Source: Bryoerythrophyllum caledonicum (Eukaryota; Streptophyta; Bryopsida; Pottiales; Pottiaceae). From it: a stretch of DNA of 64,000 nt. Positions 45,721 through 57,345 of the stretch are shown here, in pieces. Positions within the stretch are counted from its first letter, which is position 1. Each line of letters begins with the position of its first letter. The position numbers were made by a program, and so were the translations under genes. Below the pieces are notes generated by a model that made no database searches, had not been told where the DNA came from, and saw only the letters and a program-made list of their open reading frames with translations. The stretch spans positions 19,945,105 to 20,009,104 of the forward strand of contig OZ020523.1 of the NCBI GenBank assembly GCA_963971425.1. Direction: 5' to 3'.

Positions 45721-47733
45721 ACACACCATTAACCCACTGGTACCTCTAAAAGAGGTGGTGTTAGACATTCTAGATGCCACCTCGTAAAGCAAAGGTCACA
45801 AATGACCGTTGTGGCTGCCCGTTTGGCACTACCACACAAACAACAGCGTAATCCGGCATAAATATGAGAAAGTTGAGGGTGTACCATCTCGTCAATGTGT
45901 GGCAAGTGGCGAGTGGCAAGGTGCGCAGTTACGCGTATGATCCTTCTACAACTTACCATCATAACCCTTCAACAGTAATACACCCAAATCCTTCACCTCA
46001 CAAACTCGCAAAATTATTCGTCCGGTTGTCACATCCGAGGTGGTGGGCGCTACTTATTGCAAATACACATAGTCTCCTATATTGTGTAACGTATCTCAAT
46101 GTTGAGCAATAGAGAGGTTCTACAATGCCATGGGCATCACTCGCTTGTACAACTCCGCCCCTTGTTCACACACTTGAGCCTACGTGTCCAAATTGTCCAT
46201 GTTAGCCAACACAGTGTGAGCATTTGCCTCAGTGGCCTTCGGTAGAATTGAATGCCTTCAAAACAACAAAAAGTAAGGAAAATAGGATGCCAAGGATGCT
46301 TGCTAGCTAAACCGGTAGCCCATGGCTATATACGGTAACTGCAAGTCTCAATCCTAGTGATGACTAGTCGTCAAACTACACTTCCGAAGCCTTCTCTTGA
46401 CGGTTTGTACCAAGCGCTCAGCCAATCCATCCGCTCTAGGGTGATTCCTTAAAGTAGTGCGATGGTCAATCATCGCTTGCTCATATATTGTTTGAAACTC
46501 GTCCAAGAATTCAGGTCCTTGGTTTGTGAGCACTTATGCTGGAGTTCCAAAGCGGCTCACAACACGATCAAGGAAAGAATAACAAACACTTTTACTGAAC
46601 TTGTCAGGCAAGGCTATCAACTATCCACTTTGTGAATTATTCAATGACCACCAACACATACTTGTTGTGTTGAGGTGTCACTGGCAATGGACCTCCAAAG
46701 TTCAAGCTTCACCGGTAAATTAAGCTTATAATTGACAATGGTTGTAGCTGTGGCATGAGAGCGTTAAAAGACGCTCGTACACAATCACACACCATGCACC
46801 AGGCCACCAAAGCTTGAACTTGTGAATGCATTCCTGGCCACCAATAGTAAATTTGAAGCAAGCTGTAAGTCCTCCACACTCAAAAGTGCCCAAGGTCTTC
46901 ATGTGTATCCTTGATCAGCTTCACTCTCTCCATGGTAACCGGTGCAACCTTCTTGGTAACATCCGGCCACACCATCAAAAGGTGAGTCCGTTCCCACACA
47001 AATCACTTGACTCATTGCGAGACCCGATCTCCCTCCTTAGCGGACCACGTAGGCACGATTCTCTATCATTTAGAAACTGCATCACGTTTGCGTCTTCAAA
47101 GATATCTCTTTCGCTCCCATATTCTTCACTGCCATCCTCATCTATTGTGACCACAGTAGCTTCTTCGGTGATATCTCCATGCTTTGCCAATACGCTTAGA
47201 AAGGCTGAACAATGCCAACCTGACAACCCTCATCATGTCGCCTAGCGCTTGTAGTATACGCTTGGTTTTGAATTGGATTGCGGCTAACACCGTTGGCATC
47301 CATATTCACCAATCCCGCTCTATGCACCACCTTGAAGTCGTTTTCTATCAACATCAAGGCCCACCACCCTAGTTTCTTTGCTAGTTTGTTAGATTCCATC
47401 AACCACTTCAAAGGTTGATGATCTGTAACCAACAGAAACTTGTTATCATAACAGTAACACCAAAAATGAGCAATTGCCGATATGGCGGCCAAACATTCCC
47501 CCTCATACAACCAAAACTGAGCCTTTGTGTTGTTGGACCGATTGGCGTACGAGATCACAAACTCCTGCCTGTTGTCATCCATTTGCGTTGATACCGAGCC
47601 AATTTCCAACGCGCTCCAATCCGTGTCTAGCTGGTATGTCCATTCAGCTATCAGCGTCCAAAGTATAGGTGTTGATGCCAAGCGGTCTTTCAAGTGTTGG
47701 AAGGTTGCCTCTTGGTCATCTCCTCAGATCTAA
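45720..47733 (-). mobile_element. Ty3/gypsy LTR-retrotransposon fossil (RNase H, integrase, PHD-like finger)
   Basis: Read on the minus strand from 47700: an RNase H segment (FLLVTDHQPLKWLMES; VVHRAGLVNMDANGVSRNP), then traces of the integrase zinc-binding and catalytic regions (about 46900-46380), then a downstream PHD-like finger CCLCGS...VICDLCFTRWHLECLTPPLL near 45870-45740. The order RNase H-integrase is that of Ty3/gypsy. LTRs, gag and most of the reverse transcriptase are absent. Many breaks; an old fossil. It is followed at 47761 by a truncated TTAA-MITE. Confidence 0.85.
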
Positions 47734-47760
47734 GGTTGATAATTCTTTGTCAACATGGTA

Positions 47761-48420
47761 CTGCACAAGGTTTAAATTCATTTCCATCATGTTAAGCATG
47801 ATATTTGTTCTTATACTCCAATTTTAAGAGGTAGAAAAAGGATGTAGCATATTCAAAAAAAATGTGCAAGGAGTGGTGGTTCAAAAATTGTCAATTTGCG
47901 TTATATTTTTGTGAACTTAGTATGTCTTAGAATGAGAATCCGAATGGCCAATAAGAAGGTTTACACCACATAATGCTGCGGAGAAAATAAAAAGTAAAAA
48001 ATATGATGATCTCCAAGTTTCATGTGAAAAAAAAGAAGTTTTTTTGGTACCTTGTGCAATAATGTGCGAAAATATTTGACTTGGATTTATATGCTTTTTT
48101 CACTAAAGACAAGATTTTTTTTGAAGATATGAAGGAAAAAATGTTTTTTTCTAGTATTGGAAATCTCACATTCAATAGAGTGTCCTAGCAAAAGTTTTGA
48201 AGTTGCCCGACGAGCCCGCTCTCCCCATTTGAACTTCAAAACCCTATAACTTTTTCATTACATGTTGGATTTAGTAAAAAATTGAACTCACATAAAGCTT
48301 TTAGTAATGTCCATCTACATTAAAAAAATATCAATGAAAATTATTATAAATTTACACCATAGGAACCTGCCCGAACCTTCTACAGTTTTCTGAGGAGACT
48401 CTTGAAAATTTAGGGGTTAA
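47761..48420 (-). mobile_element. TTAA-MITE copy G, truncated
   Basis: Complete at its 48420 end (TTTAGGGGTTAA preceded by the hairpin block and AGGAACCTGCCCGAACCTTC). It breaks off at 47761 in the GTAGTGCAAAAA-side block, next to the gypsy fossil. Confidence 0.7.
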
Positions 48421-48480
48421 AAGCACATAGAAGTGATCCAATCCCTAACAAATCTGACAAGTCACGTACACATGGAACCT

Positions 48481-48637
48481 CCAAAGAAATTTGAAATTTT
48501 TGTGACATGAACAAAACATGTGATCTCATCTTTGAAATATGAAATAAAAAATTGACACTTATATTTGATGGAAAATTACAGCACACTGTAGAATGGAAAT
48601 TGGGATTGATTCCACGGTCATAGGCTCCGTTCTTTAA
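48481..48637. repeat. Outer left part of an interrupted inverted repeat (pairs with 55960-56116)
   Basis: Reverse complement of the first 160 bp of the element at 55953-56627: GGCTCCGTTCTTTAA here against GGCTCCGTCCTTTAA there, TTTCCATTCTAC, and GAGATCACATGTTTTGTTCA. Interrupted by MITE H after TTAA at 48634-48637. Confidence 0.8.
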
Positions 48638-49583
48638 TCCTGAAAGGCCCAAGAGTCCCCTCAGGAGACTCTCCAGGGTTTGGGCAGGTTCCTATGGTGT
48701 CAATTAATAACATTCCAATGCTGAAATTTCTATTGTAGACATTGGACATTGCTTAAAGCTTTTTGTGGGAGTCCAATTTTTTTCCTAATTCTAACATTTC
48801 ATGAAAAAAATTTAGGGTTATGAATTTCAAATGGGGAGATCGGGCACGTCGGGTAACTCCAAAAACTTTTGCTAAGGCAATCTATTGAATGTGAGATTTT
48901 CAATACTAGCAAATAATACTATTTCCTTTCATACTGTAAAAAAATCTCTTGTCTTAAGTGAAAAATAGCATGATCATGTAAACCAAACATTTTTTGTCAC
49001 ACTTTGTCGAGCAAGGTATCAAAAAAACTTCTTCTTCATCCTATAAAGCTTAGAGATCTTAATATTTCTTACATTTTATTTTCTCTACTGCAAGATTTCG
49101 TGTAAACCTTCTTATTGACCATTCGGATTATCATTCTAAAACATATTTGGTTCTTAGAAAAATAAAACGTGAATTGACAATTTTGAACCTCCACTCCTTG
49201 CACAATGTTTTGAATACGCTACACCCCTTTTCTGCCTCTAAAACTTGGTGTGCATGGATATAACATCATGATGAACATGATGGTAATGTTTTCAGACCTT
49301 TTGTAGTGCAAAGATTTGACACCAAGTGTAGTCAAAATTTGTTGATCCACTCAATGCAGGGAAGAAAAAATACAGATTTCTCTACTTCAAACACTATAAT
49401 TTTTTAATCCGTGTAGTCAAAGATTATGAAATTTTTAGAGGACGTGAACAAATAATTTTTAATTTAGATCCTATGGTTATATGTAGAAGTAAAAGGTTTT
49501 GATTTCTCCATTACTCATTGCACTAGAAGGAGCAGTTTTGAAGTGTTTTTGGTGTGAAAATGCCTTGGGCCTTTAGGGATTAA
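48634..49583 (+). mobile_element. TTAA-MITE copy H, with proven TTAA target duplication
   Basis: Ends TTAATCCTGAAAGGCCCAAG and CTTGGGCCTTTAGGGATTAA. It sits inside the left arm of an inverted repeat; the right arm (55960-55963, opposite strand) is uninterrupted and has a single TTAA where this copy has TTAA on both sides. About 950 bp, family skeleton throughout, no protein. One of the less decayed copies. Confidence 0.92.
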
Positions 49584-49876
49584 GAGTTAAATGGATTTGT
49601 ACACTTTGACTTCAAGAGTGAAACCCCCCCTAATGCACATGATTCAAACTTAAACCAAATCCAATACATTGAAGCGTGAACCAGTTTTTTCATTTCAATA
49701 TTGAAAATTTACAAAATTTGGCAATCATCTTTTATGTGGCCATTTAAACAACAATTAACTATGTATATACACAAAATGAACTTATACATCTACAAGTCTA
49801 ACACATGCGCTCTACAACAACAAAATCACTATTGTGGCATGCTCAAAGACGCTCCACCATTGTTATCGTTGCATGG
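49584..49876. repeat. Inner left part of the interrupted inverted repeat
   Basis: GAGTTAAATGGATTTGTACA...CCCCCCTAATGCACATG...ACCAGTTTTTTCATTTC...CTCCACCAT is matched in inverse at 55681-55956 at about 85-90% identity. It continues the outer part once MITE H is subtracted. TTAA occurs at its outer edge (49587-49590). Confidence 0.85.
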
Positions 49877-52430
49877 TGCGGTTATGCCATTTTTGCGAGA
49901 TCCTCGTTTGCACGAGCCATTGCTGCGAGCTCCGCATGAAGGCCCTTGATGAGGTGGTTGGCGGCCTTCAATTCTATCTTGGCCTCCTTCAACTTTGCCT
50001 GCGTTGCGCAATGACTTATCTTCTCAAGGCGCGCTTACTCAAGTTCTGCCTCGAGATTGTTGATGATTCGGTTGCAATATTCTGTATCTACAGCCTCAAG
50101 CAACACCTGCTTTTTGGAACTCTCGTCCATGCGGTCCCGGAATTCTTCAAAGGTAGCCTTTTGCTTCAGCTGCAATTCCCGCAGTTCTATCGCGTTGTCA
50201 CCACACCCAACTTCTACGCCCTCGTCCACCTATGACGACTCGCCTGCACATGTTTTTGGTTTTTAAGCATTGCAGGTTAGACTTGGTTGCAAAAGATCGC
50301 CAAACATGGCCATCAAATCATCCGCTGAGGCCGAAGACCACATACCTTTGCATGGAGTCTGGTCCGCATCTTGCGTTGTTGTTTGGCCGTCGCCATCAAT
50401 GGCTGCTGCAACGACTTTTGTTGGCGCGTTGTCTTTGTCCGTTGTGGATTCGGCAAAGATGCCGTAGAGCCATGCCACACTTGTTGGTATGTCTCGTTCC
50501 TCGCATTGGACAAACCGCTTAGTCTTCGTCCTCAACGACTGCCAATCGACGCGCCTCTCTAGTACCAATGCGGCGTACACCATCTGCATTTGAGACTTGG
50601 TGCCAAATTTTGGTGGCTCGGTCGCATCTGGCCGCATCTAGTAGTAGACCTCCAAGTACCGCTTCCAAAAATTGTCAGATCGGCATTTGTTGAGCGAGAT
50701 TTTGTTCCGCGCATTCCAGGTCTCCTTCTCCGGCACATTTTCCATTAAAGGAGAACAAGCAACGTTGTTATGTAGCCGTAGCAGGTTTTGGCCGTCCAAA
50801 ATCCATCATCGTTGGGGCCCAGCTTGTCCATCCATCCATCGAGCGTGTGGTTATTAAGATCGTCAACAATTCAATTGTTGAGTGGTGCTGACACGCCCTT
50901 GCCGCCGCGTTTGCCCATTGCCGAGATTGTGGAGACTTTCTCCGTGACTCTGTGTACATAATACAAACGGTGGAAACATTAGTGACATTTGTAACAAAAT
51001 CTAATACGCGTTCTCAAAATAATATAACTAAAACTCTTTACCAAATTCCTTAAAAAAATCATGATTTAAATGCAATTACTTTTAGTCCTTGGTATCTAAA
51101 TAGCACCACTCCCACTCTCCTCATAGAATTGGCACTTGAGCTTTCCAAAATGGCAAACTCAAATGCACCAATCCAAATACAAGAAGAGAGGAGTGAGAAA
51201 AAGAATGAGCGCCCATTCCTTACATAGCGACCCCCGGGTCGCCCTGGCCGGTCAGAGGCATATCTATAAGTGTCTCTTCCACTCTTCCTCACTCTTTGCT
51301 CTCAACTTTACCACGGTTGATTAATTGGAAAATACTCCAATCATAAAAAAAATGGAGTTCACGATCGAATCCTGTGGTTAAGGTTGAGGGCCCTTCCAGC
51401 TTAACCGGAGAGGAATTTTTTTTTTTCATTTTGCAAGCCTCAAGAGATCAACCATGTGGGGCATTTCCAACAACCCCAAAGAGTCCCAAAATAAATGCAA
51501 GAAGAACAACCGTGGACAGAAGAGGAAAAACGAGCCTCCAAGGTATGCGGGGTAGAACTCGAAGGCTACCGCCAATGATGCTGATTAACTTGACGTGCCG
51601 AGTGACAAGTGCAAGACCCTCATCACAAGGTCTATTTACGATTATTACAAGTGGACCTCGTTGGCAAGGTTGAATCTCGGCTATTTCATGCACGGTTGAG
51701 AGAACAGGAAAAAAGGCGTTCTTGGCCGACATGAGGGTGAGGTTCATGCAAGCGCTCGAGGATGACAAGTGGTCTGAGGACAAGCACAAGAGCGGCTTTG
51801 GGAAGTGGATGGTCACCGGTTGGAGAATTCTCTGTGAAATCCGGCGTAGCTATTTGAGAAGTATTCACGCCTCGATGGAACGAAAGGCACTATTGAGTAC
51901 ATGGAGTACAAAGCTTGATTAGCAAACTAGAACGGGACACTTGTTACATGGCACACCAACTCGACCAACAAACGGTGCTACTGGAACAACAACGGCGACA
52001 AAAATACGTATCATCTCTGTAGGGAACACCTTGTGTTTTGCAACACGGCGTCCGGGTGGACTACGTTGAAGGCGGACGTAAAGGGGCGTATTGCGAGGTC
52101 CAAAAATGCTATATTTGGGGAAATAAGAGGATTCCCCCGCATTGGGCCTTGGCAGGTAGGAGGCCGAATCACACCACCATGGCCATCAAGGTCTGTCAAT
52201 TTCAGGCCGAGTCCTTTGCTATAAGGTTTTTGCACCAGAGTTGCATAAAATGGCTAGCCGTCCACAACAAGCGCTCCAAGGGCTTCAGCTTCTAGAGGAA
52301 TGACAATACATTGCGGCAGATGTTCAACCTAGAAGCCGCTTTTTGATCAAATGTGAATATGACGATCCAAATCGCTATGTGTCGTAGTCTAGTAATTTGT
52401 GATTCTCAAAGTTCACCAAAATTAACCTTA
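49877..52430. other. Interior of inverted-repeat unit: unidentified element ORF remnants
   Basis: The minus strand 50960-49880 has coding character in segments: MGKRGGKGVSAPLNN and HTLDGWMDKLGPNDDGFW near 50900-50800, LERRVDWQSLRTKTKRFV near 50550, and a coiled-coil (LKQKATFEEFRDRMDESSKK; KEAKIELKAANHLIKGLHAE) near 50200-49950. The plus strand 51450-52290 has KRIPPHWALAGRRPNHTTMA and a Lys/Arg-rich stretch. No transposase, polymerase or protease motif is recognised. Higher G+C than the flanks. Broken. Confidence 0.4.
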
Positions 52431-53660
52431 AGCAAGCCCACCTAACCCAAATTGTTTCTAGGGATTTTTATCGTGTGTCAAATTTTCTAAATCTAAGGAC
52501 AATTCACACTTAATACCTCAGCACATCCCGGAGGATGGCTTCCCCGGTACCTCAGTGGTCGGTAACATGTAATCACAATTGTTTAGTTTAAACTCTCTTG
52601 AGCGTCAAAGTTGTTTTCCGATGAGTTTTTATAATGCCCAGAAAGTCACTACCAGAAGCCACAATATTTACAACCTTTCCGGGCACTGTAAAAACTTTGT
52701 TCTCACAGTCCAGAGGCCACAATATTTACAACCTAACTCTATACCATGAAAGAGTTAAAAGGTTGCAGCTAGTTTATCGGCCTTCACAATTTACCAGAAA
52801 ATAGTCCCCTAAACCGGTCACGCAAAGCCGGGTTCCAACTACAACCACACCTAATGAATCAAACAATGAAAATACAAAAATCATAACAGTCCAATGCTAA
52901 GAAATTCACATAAGAATGACAACCTTCCACGGGGATCAAGAGATCTCATCCACTGTAAGAGTAGAAACCCTGGAATACTCCGGACTTAGGCTTAGCCGGG
53001 ATTTCTCCCAGTGTACAAAGAGGGGGGATATCACCCTTCCTCTCTACCAATCCAAACACTTTCCACTTAAATAGCAGTGGGCTTCCCGGATCCCATCCAA
53101 TAAGCAACTCTATCCGGTCCAACCGGTCTAGCGTTTGAAATAGATCTCGGATCTAACTCCACCATCTAGCCCGGATATCCTACTCCCTTCGGAAACCATA
53201 GCTCACATTTAATCACATAATATTCAACAAGCCACAACCTTGCACATCTTATCAAAGATCCACTAGGAGGACTCAACTCCCTCCCTCTCTACTCACACAA
53301 GCTCAACAATAACTCTAGACACAAGCAATGAAGGCAAGACACAAGCAAAGCAACAAAGAGAAGAGTACTTATAACAAAAGCCCAAGGCTCCTTAAGTACA
53401 CAAAGGTCACTAGCTACCCTCCAAAAACTAGATCCCCAAAAGGTGGGAAACGACATCTAGATCCTAGAATTGAGGATTGCCTAATTACCAACAAATTACC
53501 GGTTAGACCAGTATATTGGAAAACTCCGAGTTCGAGATTGGTAAAACATTCTCTATCAAAAGTAGGTAGCCAGAGAAATCACTTCAAGTAGTAGTCACCG
53601 GGTGCACAATGGGCTTCATCGTCATCACTACTCTCACCCTAGCGTTAATCTAGCAGCCTA
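52430..53660. other. CCGG-rich tract, unassigned
   Basis: Composition changes (CCGGT, CCGGA and TCCGG words are frequent). AGCCACAATATTTACAACCT and AGGCCACAATATTTACAACC repeat near 52660 and 52710. No gene resolved. Probably part of the same element as 53670-55280. Confidence 0.35.
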
Positions 53661-53669
53661 ACAACATCC

Positions 53670-55285
53670 TATCAAACGATAAGATAATCCACAATGACAT
53701 ATAACATAGACTCAACCGGAAGACTCATCCGGGTGAATGGAATTATCTCCCAATTGATCCATAAAAGATTGATTGGATGATTGGGAGTATCCATGGGTAC
53801 ATAGTCAAGAGAATCCATCGGAAGGTTGGAAGTCTCAACCGGGAGATCTACCGGTGGATTGGGAGTATCCACCAATATATTGGGAGTATCCACCGATATA
53901 TTGGGAGTATCCATCGATTCATGAGAAGTTTCCACCAAATCAACAAGCATAGCTATCGGAGACTCAATCAAAGAATCCATTTATGAGAAAGAAAGATCAA
54001 CTGGTTCTTTCCCGGAAGGTTTGACCGGGAGGCCTTATTGCCTCTAATAGACTTTTACACCCCACTCCTTGGAAGATGGAGAATCCGCTCTACTCACTAG
54101 ACATTGAGTAGGTGGATCATCTTCTGAAGAAAGAGAACTCATATAGACAAACCTTCTCTTCTTCCGGGTTGAGCTCCGGTCTTGCATTGGTATGGTGGCA
54201 CTCGTCTGTCCAACAAGTAACTTGGTTAATGCCACCATAGTCTCTTGTGCCTTAACCTTCATGTCAAGGTGCTCCTTTTGGGATGTCTGGAGATCCTTCT
54301 TCACCTTGGTCAACTACTTCTGGTCTTCCCGGACTGTAGTCAAAATGTCTCCAGTGTTTTCTACTCTAAACACCTTCCGGAGAGCCCTCTGAAGACTCCA
54401 AACCTCTAAGAGCTCCATCTCCATCTACTGGATATCCCAAGTGGCATCCCGGGAGAATTTGGCTATATTTTCCACCAATGTAAGATTCTTGGATGGCCGG
54501 GGTGGTGGTTTTCCCCAGTGAGACCGAGATGACCTACCCTCGTTTGAGAGTGTTTGAGATGATGACGCCTCCCGTGGGATTGCCGGTAATGCCAACCGTA
54601 GCTCAATATGTTGGAGAAAGGCCCCGGGAGCATGGTCATGAGAAGCCATCATTTGTCTCTAAACTCTCTTCTCTTCCGGTTCCAGACAATTATAATACTG
54701 ATACAAGTGCATGAGGTATGGAGTCAAGAAGGTCTTGGAGCATCCATCTTGTTGAATTTCCCAGAGCTGAGGCAAAATTGCTTCTTCCAACAAAAACCGC
54801 CAGTCCTCGAAGAAATCCTCGAAGAATGCATGTATGTAGGTGGTGGCCAGCTGCGCTGTGATTCTTTCACGTCGGTTGGGGTGGAAGATTGGATTTAAAA
54901 ACTCAACCACCCTCCTCGACTAGTTGTTTGTGAATTGATCACTCCGGTAGCATTCCGATACGTCGTAGGAATTTGATAAGTGTTTATCCAGCAAATTCTG
55001 GTTGACCCCGGGTGTCCATCCCTCCTCTTGTTGAAAGGAATACACCTCACGCCATACTTCTGTGGTCTATGTCCGGGGATTAGCCCGGTAGACTCCCCGG
55101 AGTGTCTTGGGAGGTAACAACTCGACAGCCGCATATCCCTTTTGAAAGACCCACGGTTTCTCGAATAATCCCATGCAACTCATCCGGGTGAGGTCTTCCT
55201 CCAATTCTCCTCTTTGCTCCGTCCCCTTCCACTTGTTAGGATCAATCTTGGAAAGCTTCAATATCCCCGGTGAAGTCATGTTGTC
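53670..55285 (-). pseudogene. Fossil ORF of unclassified element, C-terminal VDTPN repeats
   Basis: From 55279 leftward the minus strand encodes MTSPGILKLSKIDPNKWKG, then WREVYSFQQEEGW, VEFLNPIFHPNRRERITAQL, LATTYIHAFFEDFFEDWRFL, YLMHLYQYYNCLEPEEKRV, a Ser/Pro/Arg-rich linker, a helical stretch (KVKKDLQTSQKEHLDMKVKA) and a C-terminal tail of (V/M)DTPN(I/P) repeats near 53950-53780. It is broken in several places. It resembles long accessory/gag-like ORFs of plant mobile elements, but I cannot name a family, so it is treated as a fossil. Confidence 0.45.
53810..53945. repeat. 21-bp tandem repeats (ATATTGGGAGTATCCACCGA + T)
   Basis: About four units (53850-53920) plus decayed ones. They encode VDTPNI-type heptads on the minus strand. 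Confidence 0.75.
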
Positions 55286-55680
55286 CAGAATGGACTAACT
55301 CCAGAATGTGCTTGTATTTCCACCAATCACCCTACCAACTTATCACAATTTCCGGTCAGGCTGAGAAAACACAAGTATACTGGGTAACCGGTGTATTTTC
55401 TCCGGAACACTTTTCTAGATTAACGTGGATGTTGGCATCTCACATATCTAGTAAGACAACTAACAAAACAACATAGTAATTAACCACTTCAAACAAAAAA
55501 AAAGATGACTAAGGAGAACAAATTTTTTTTAAGGGGGTTTCCGGAGTCACCGGAGAGACCGGGAAAAAGATGGAAAATTTAGGCAAGACCTAGGAAAGGG
55601 GGAAGAATAGGGAAAACATAAAGGAAGACTTGCCTCGAGGATGGGATAATAGAATGGCGAAGATAACAACTTGGTGCAAC

Positions 55681-55956
55681 TAGCGATGGTGGAGCATCTT
55701 CAAGCATGCTTCAAGAGTGAAATTGTTGTTGTAGACGCATGTGTTTGAGTTATAGGTGAATAGGTTCATCTTGTGTATACACATAGTTCATTATTGGACA
55801 AAAGGCCACATAGAAGATGATTGCCAAATTTTATAAATTTTCAATATAGAAATGAAAAAACTGGTTCACACTTAATGTAAAGGATTTGATTTAAGTTTGA
55901 CTCATGTGCATTAGGGGGGTTTCACTCTTAGAGTCAAAGTGTACCAATCCACTTAA
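55681..55956. repeat. Inner right part of the interrupted inverted repeat
   Basis: Reverse complement of 49584-49876, from TAGCGATGGTGGAGC to ACCAATCCACTTAA. TTAA lies at its outer edge (55953-55956), where the next MITE-like element begins. Confidence 0.85.
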
Positions 55957-56627
55957 CTCTTAAAGGACGGAGCCTTTAACCGAGGAATGAATTCCAATTT
56001 CCATTCTACTGTGTGATGTGATTTTTCATCCAATAGAAGTGATTTTTTTAAATTTCATATTTTAGAGATGAGATCACATGTTTTGTTCATGTCACAAAAA
56101 TTTCATATTTCTTTGGAAAAATTTGACTTTTTGAAGAAAAAATGAAGAAAATTCATAACAAATTCAAAGTATGCTAAATAAAGTTGAAAATTTCACCAAA
56201 GATCTACATTGTAGAAACAAAACTTGTGGTGTAAATAAGACTTCCTTGTTCAGCTAAAATTAGATAATCGGTTGTAGGCCCAAAGTTCAAATAGAAGTAA
56301 TAACTTCTCCAAATTTCAGTATTTTTCAAAATTTCAAACTGGAATGGAAACTAGACTTCACAAACGTCATTTCATCAATTTAACTAAAAATAAAAAAATA
56401 CCATTTTAATGGCTCAAATTCAAATTTAGAGCTAGAGCAAGAAGTTTCTAAAATAGACTACATGGAGATGCATGTCAGAAACATTTTCTTCTTTAGATGT
56501 AACATGATTACCTAAATGAGGCAAGTTTCATTGGCATCTAATACTTACACATTCAATTAATCATCCTCAAAATGTCATTTGAGCAACCACTTTTAGGCTG
56601 CTCTGGCATTTAAGGCCCAAGGGTTAA
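55953..56627 (+). mobile_element. TTAA-MITE-like element J
   Basis: Left end TTAACTCTTAAAGGACGGAG resembles the subfamily-2 end TTAACCCCTAAAGGACCGA. Right end TTAAGGCCCAAGGGTTAA closes at 56627 with TTAA. About 675 bp, AT-rich, non-coding. Its first 164 bp are also present inverted at 48481-48637. Confidence 0.65.
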
Positions 56628-57175
56628 AGTAGGGAAGAAAAATCCCTTCTTCGTCACTTCAAACACTATAATCTTGGGGCGACCGGGGGTAAATTGGACG
56701 AACGCAAATTTATCCATGTCCGGACGTCGAGGCGGACATGTCCAAAATGACCAGGACGTCTGGGGGCTTAGATTTTGGACGTATGTAACAACCTAGGTTG
56801 CAGGTCCATTTTTTTTTACGGTTACCATGAATACCTCCATTATTTGTAATTTTTGGCAAACGATGACCTAACACAAGGTAGAACATGGATCCATTGAGCT
56901 TATGCAATGTGGAGTGGAAAAATAAGCCATTATCTTGAGTCAAAGTACACTCACCCTGCCTGGCCACAATAGAAAAAAACAATTTTGCACTCTTCAAATG
57001 CATGTATCTTACAATCCGCATGGTCAACATGGACAAAACTTTTTGGTTGTCTTATTTGAGTAGTAAGCTTAAATATCCTACGGTTGAAAATAGTAAAAGG
57101 ATGTTTTAATTAGTCTAATAATATCTCATCTAAAAGTGGCAGTTTTGAGGTGGTTTTGGTGAAGCACAAGGCCCG
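56628..57175. repeat. Decayed relative of the TTAA-MITE skeleton
   Basis: Contains AGTAGGGAAGAAAAATCCC and ACTTCAAACACTATAATC blocks known from copies A-H, and a GACCTAACACAAGG...CCATTATCTTGAGTCAAAGT segment shared with 34980-35110. It ends GGCAGTTTTGAGGTGGTTTT, close to the usual right-end block, but clean ends are missing. Confidence 0.45.
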
Positions 57176-57178
57176 GTG

Positions 57179-57345
57179 CACTATAATTGGCCATGCATGT
57201 TTTTGTGGCCAATTTCAGTGGGTGGGGGATATGGTCAGGCGCAATTATATGGCCAATTCCCTTTCTTGTGTCGAAAAAATACAAAAATAAAAATAAAATT
57301 ATATGGCCAATTATAGTGGATGGGGATATGGTCAGGCGCAATCTT
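57179..57345. repeat. Short foldback CACTATAATTGGCCAT with partial tandem copy
   Basis: CACTATAATTGGCCAT (57179-57194) and ATGGCCAATTATAGTG (57303-57318) are exact inverses. GGATATGGTCAGGCGCAAT occurs twice about 97 bp apart. The CACTA-like start has no matching 3-bp duplication. Confidence 0.6.

Noticed and set aside
57179-57318. Second CACTA element
   Set aside because: The ends start CACTA and are exact inverses, but there is no 3-bp target duplication and the unit overlaps a partial tandem repeat.
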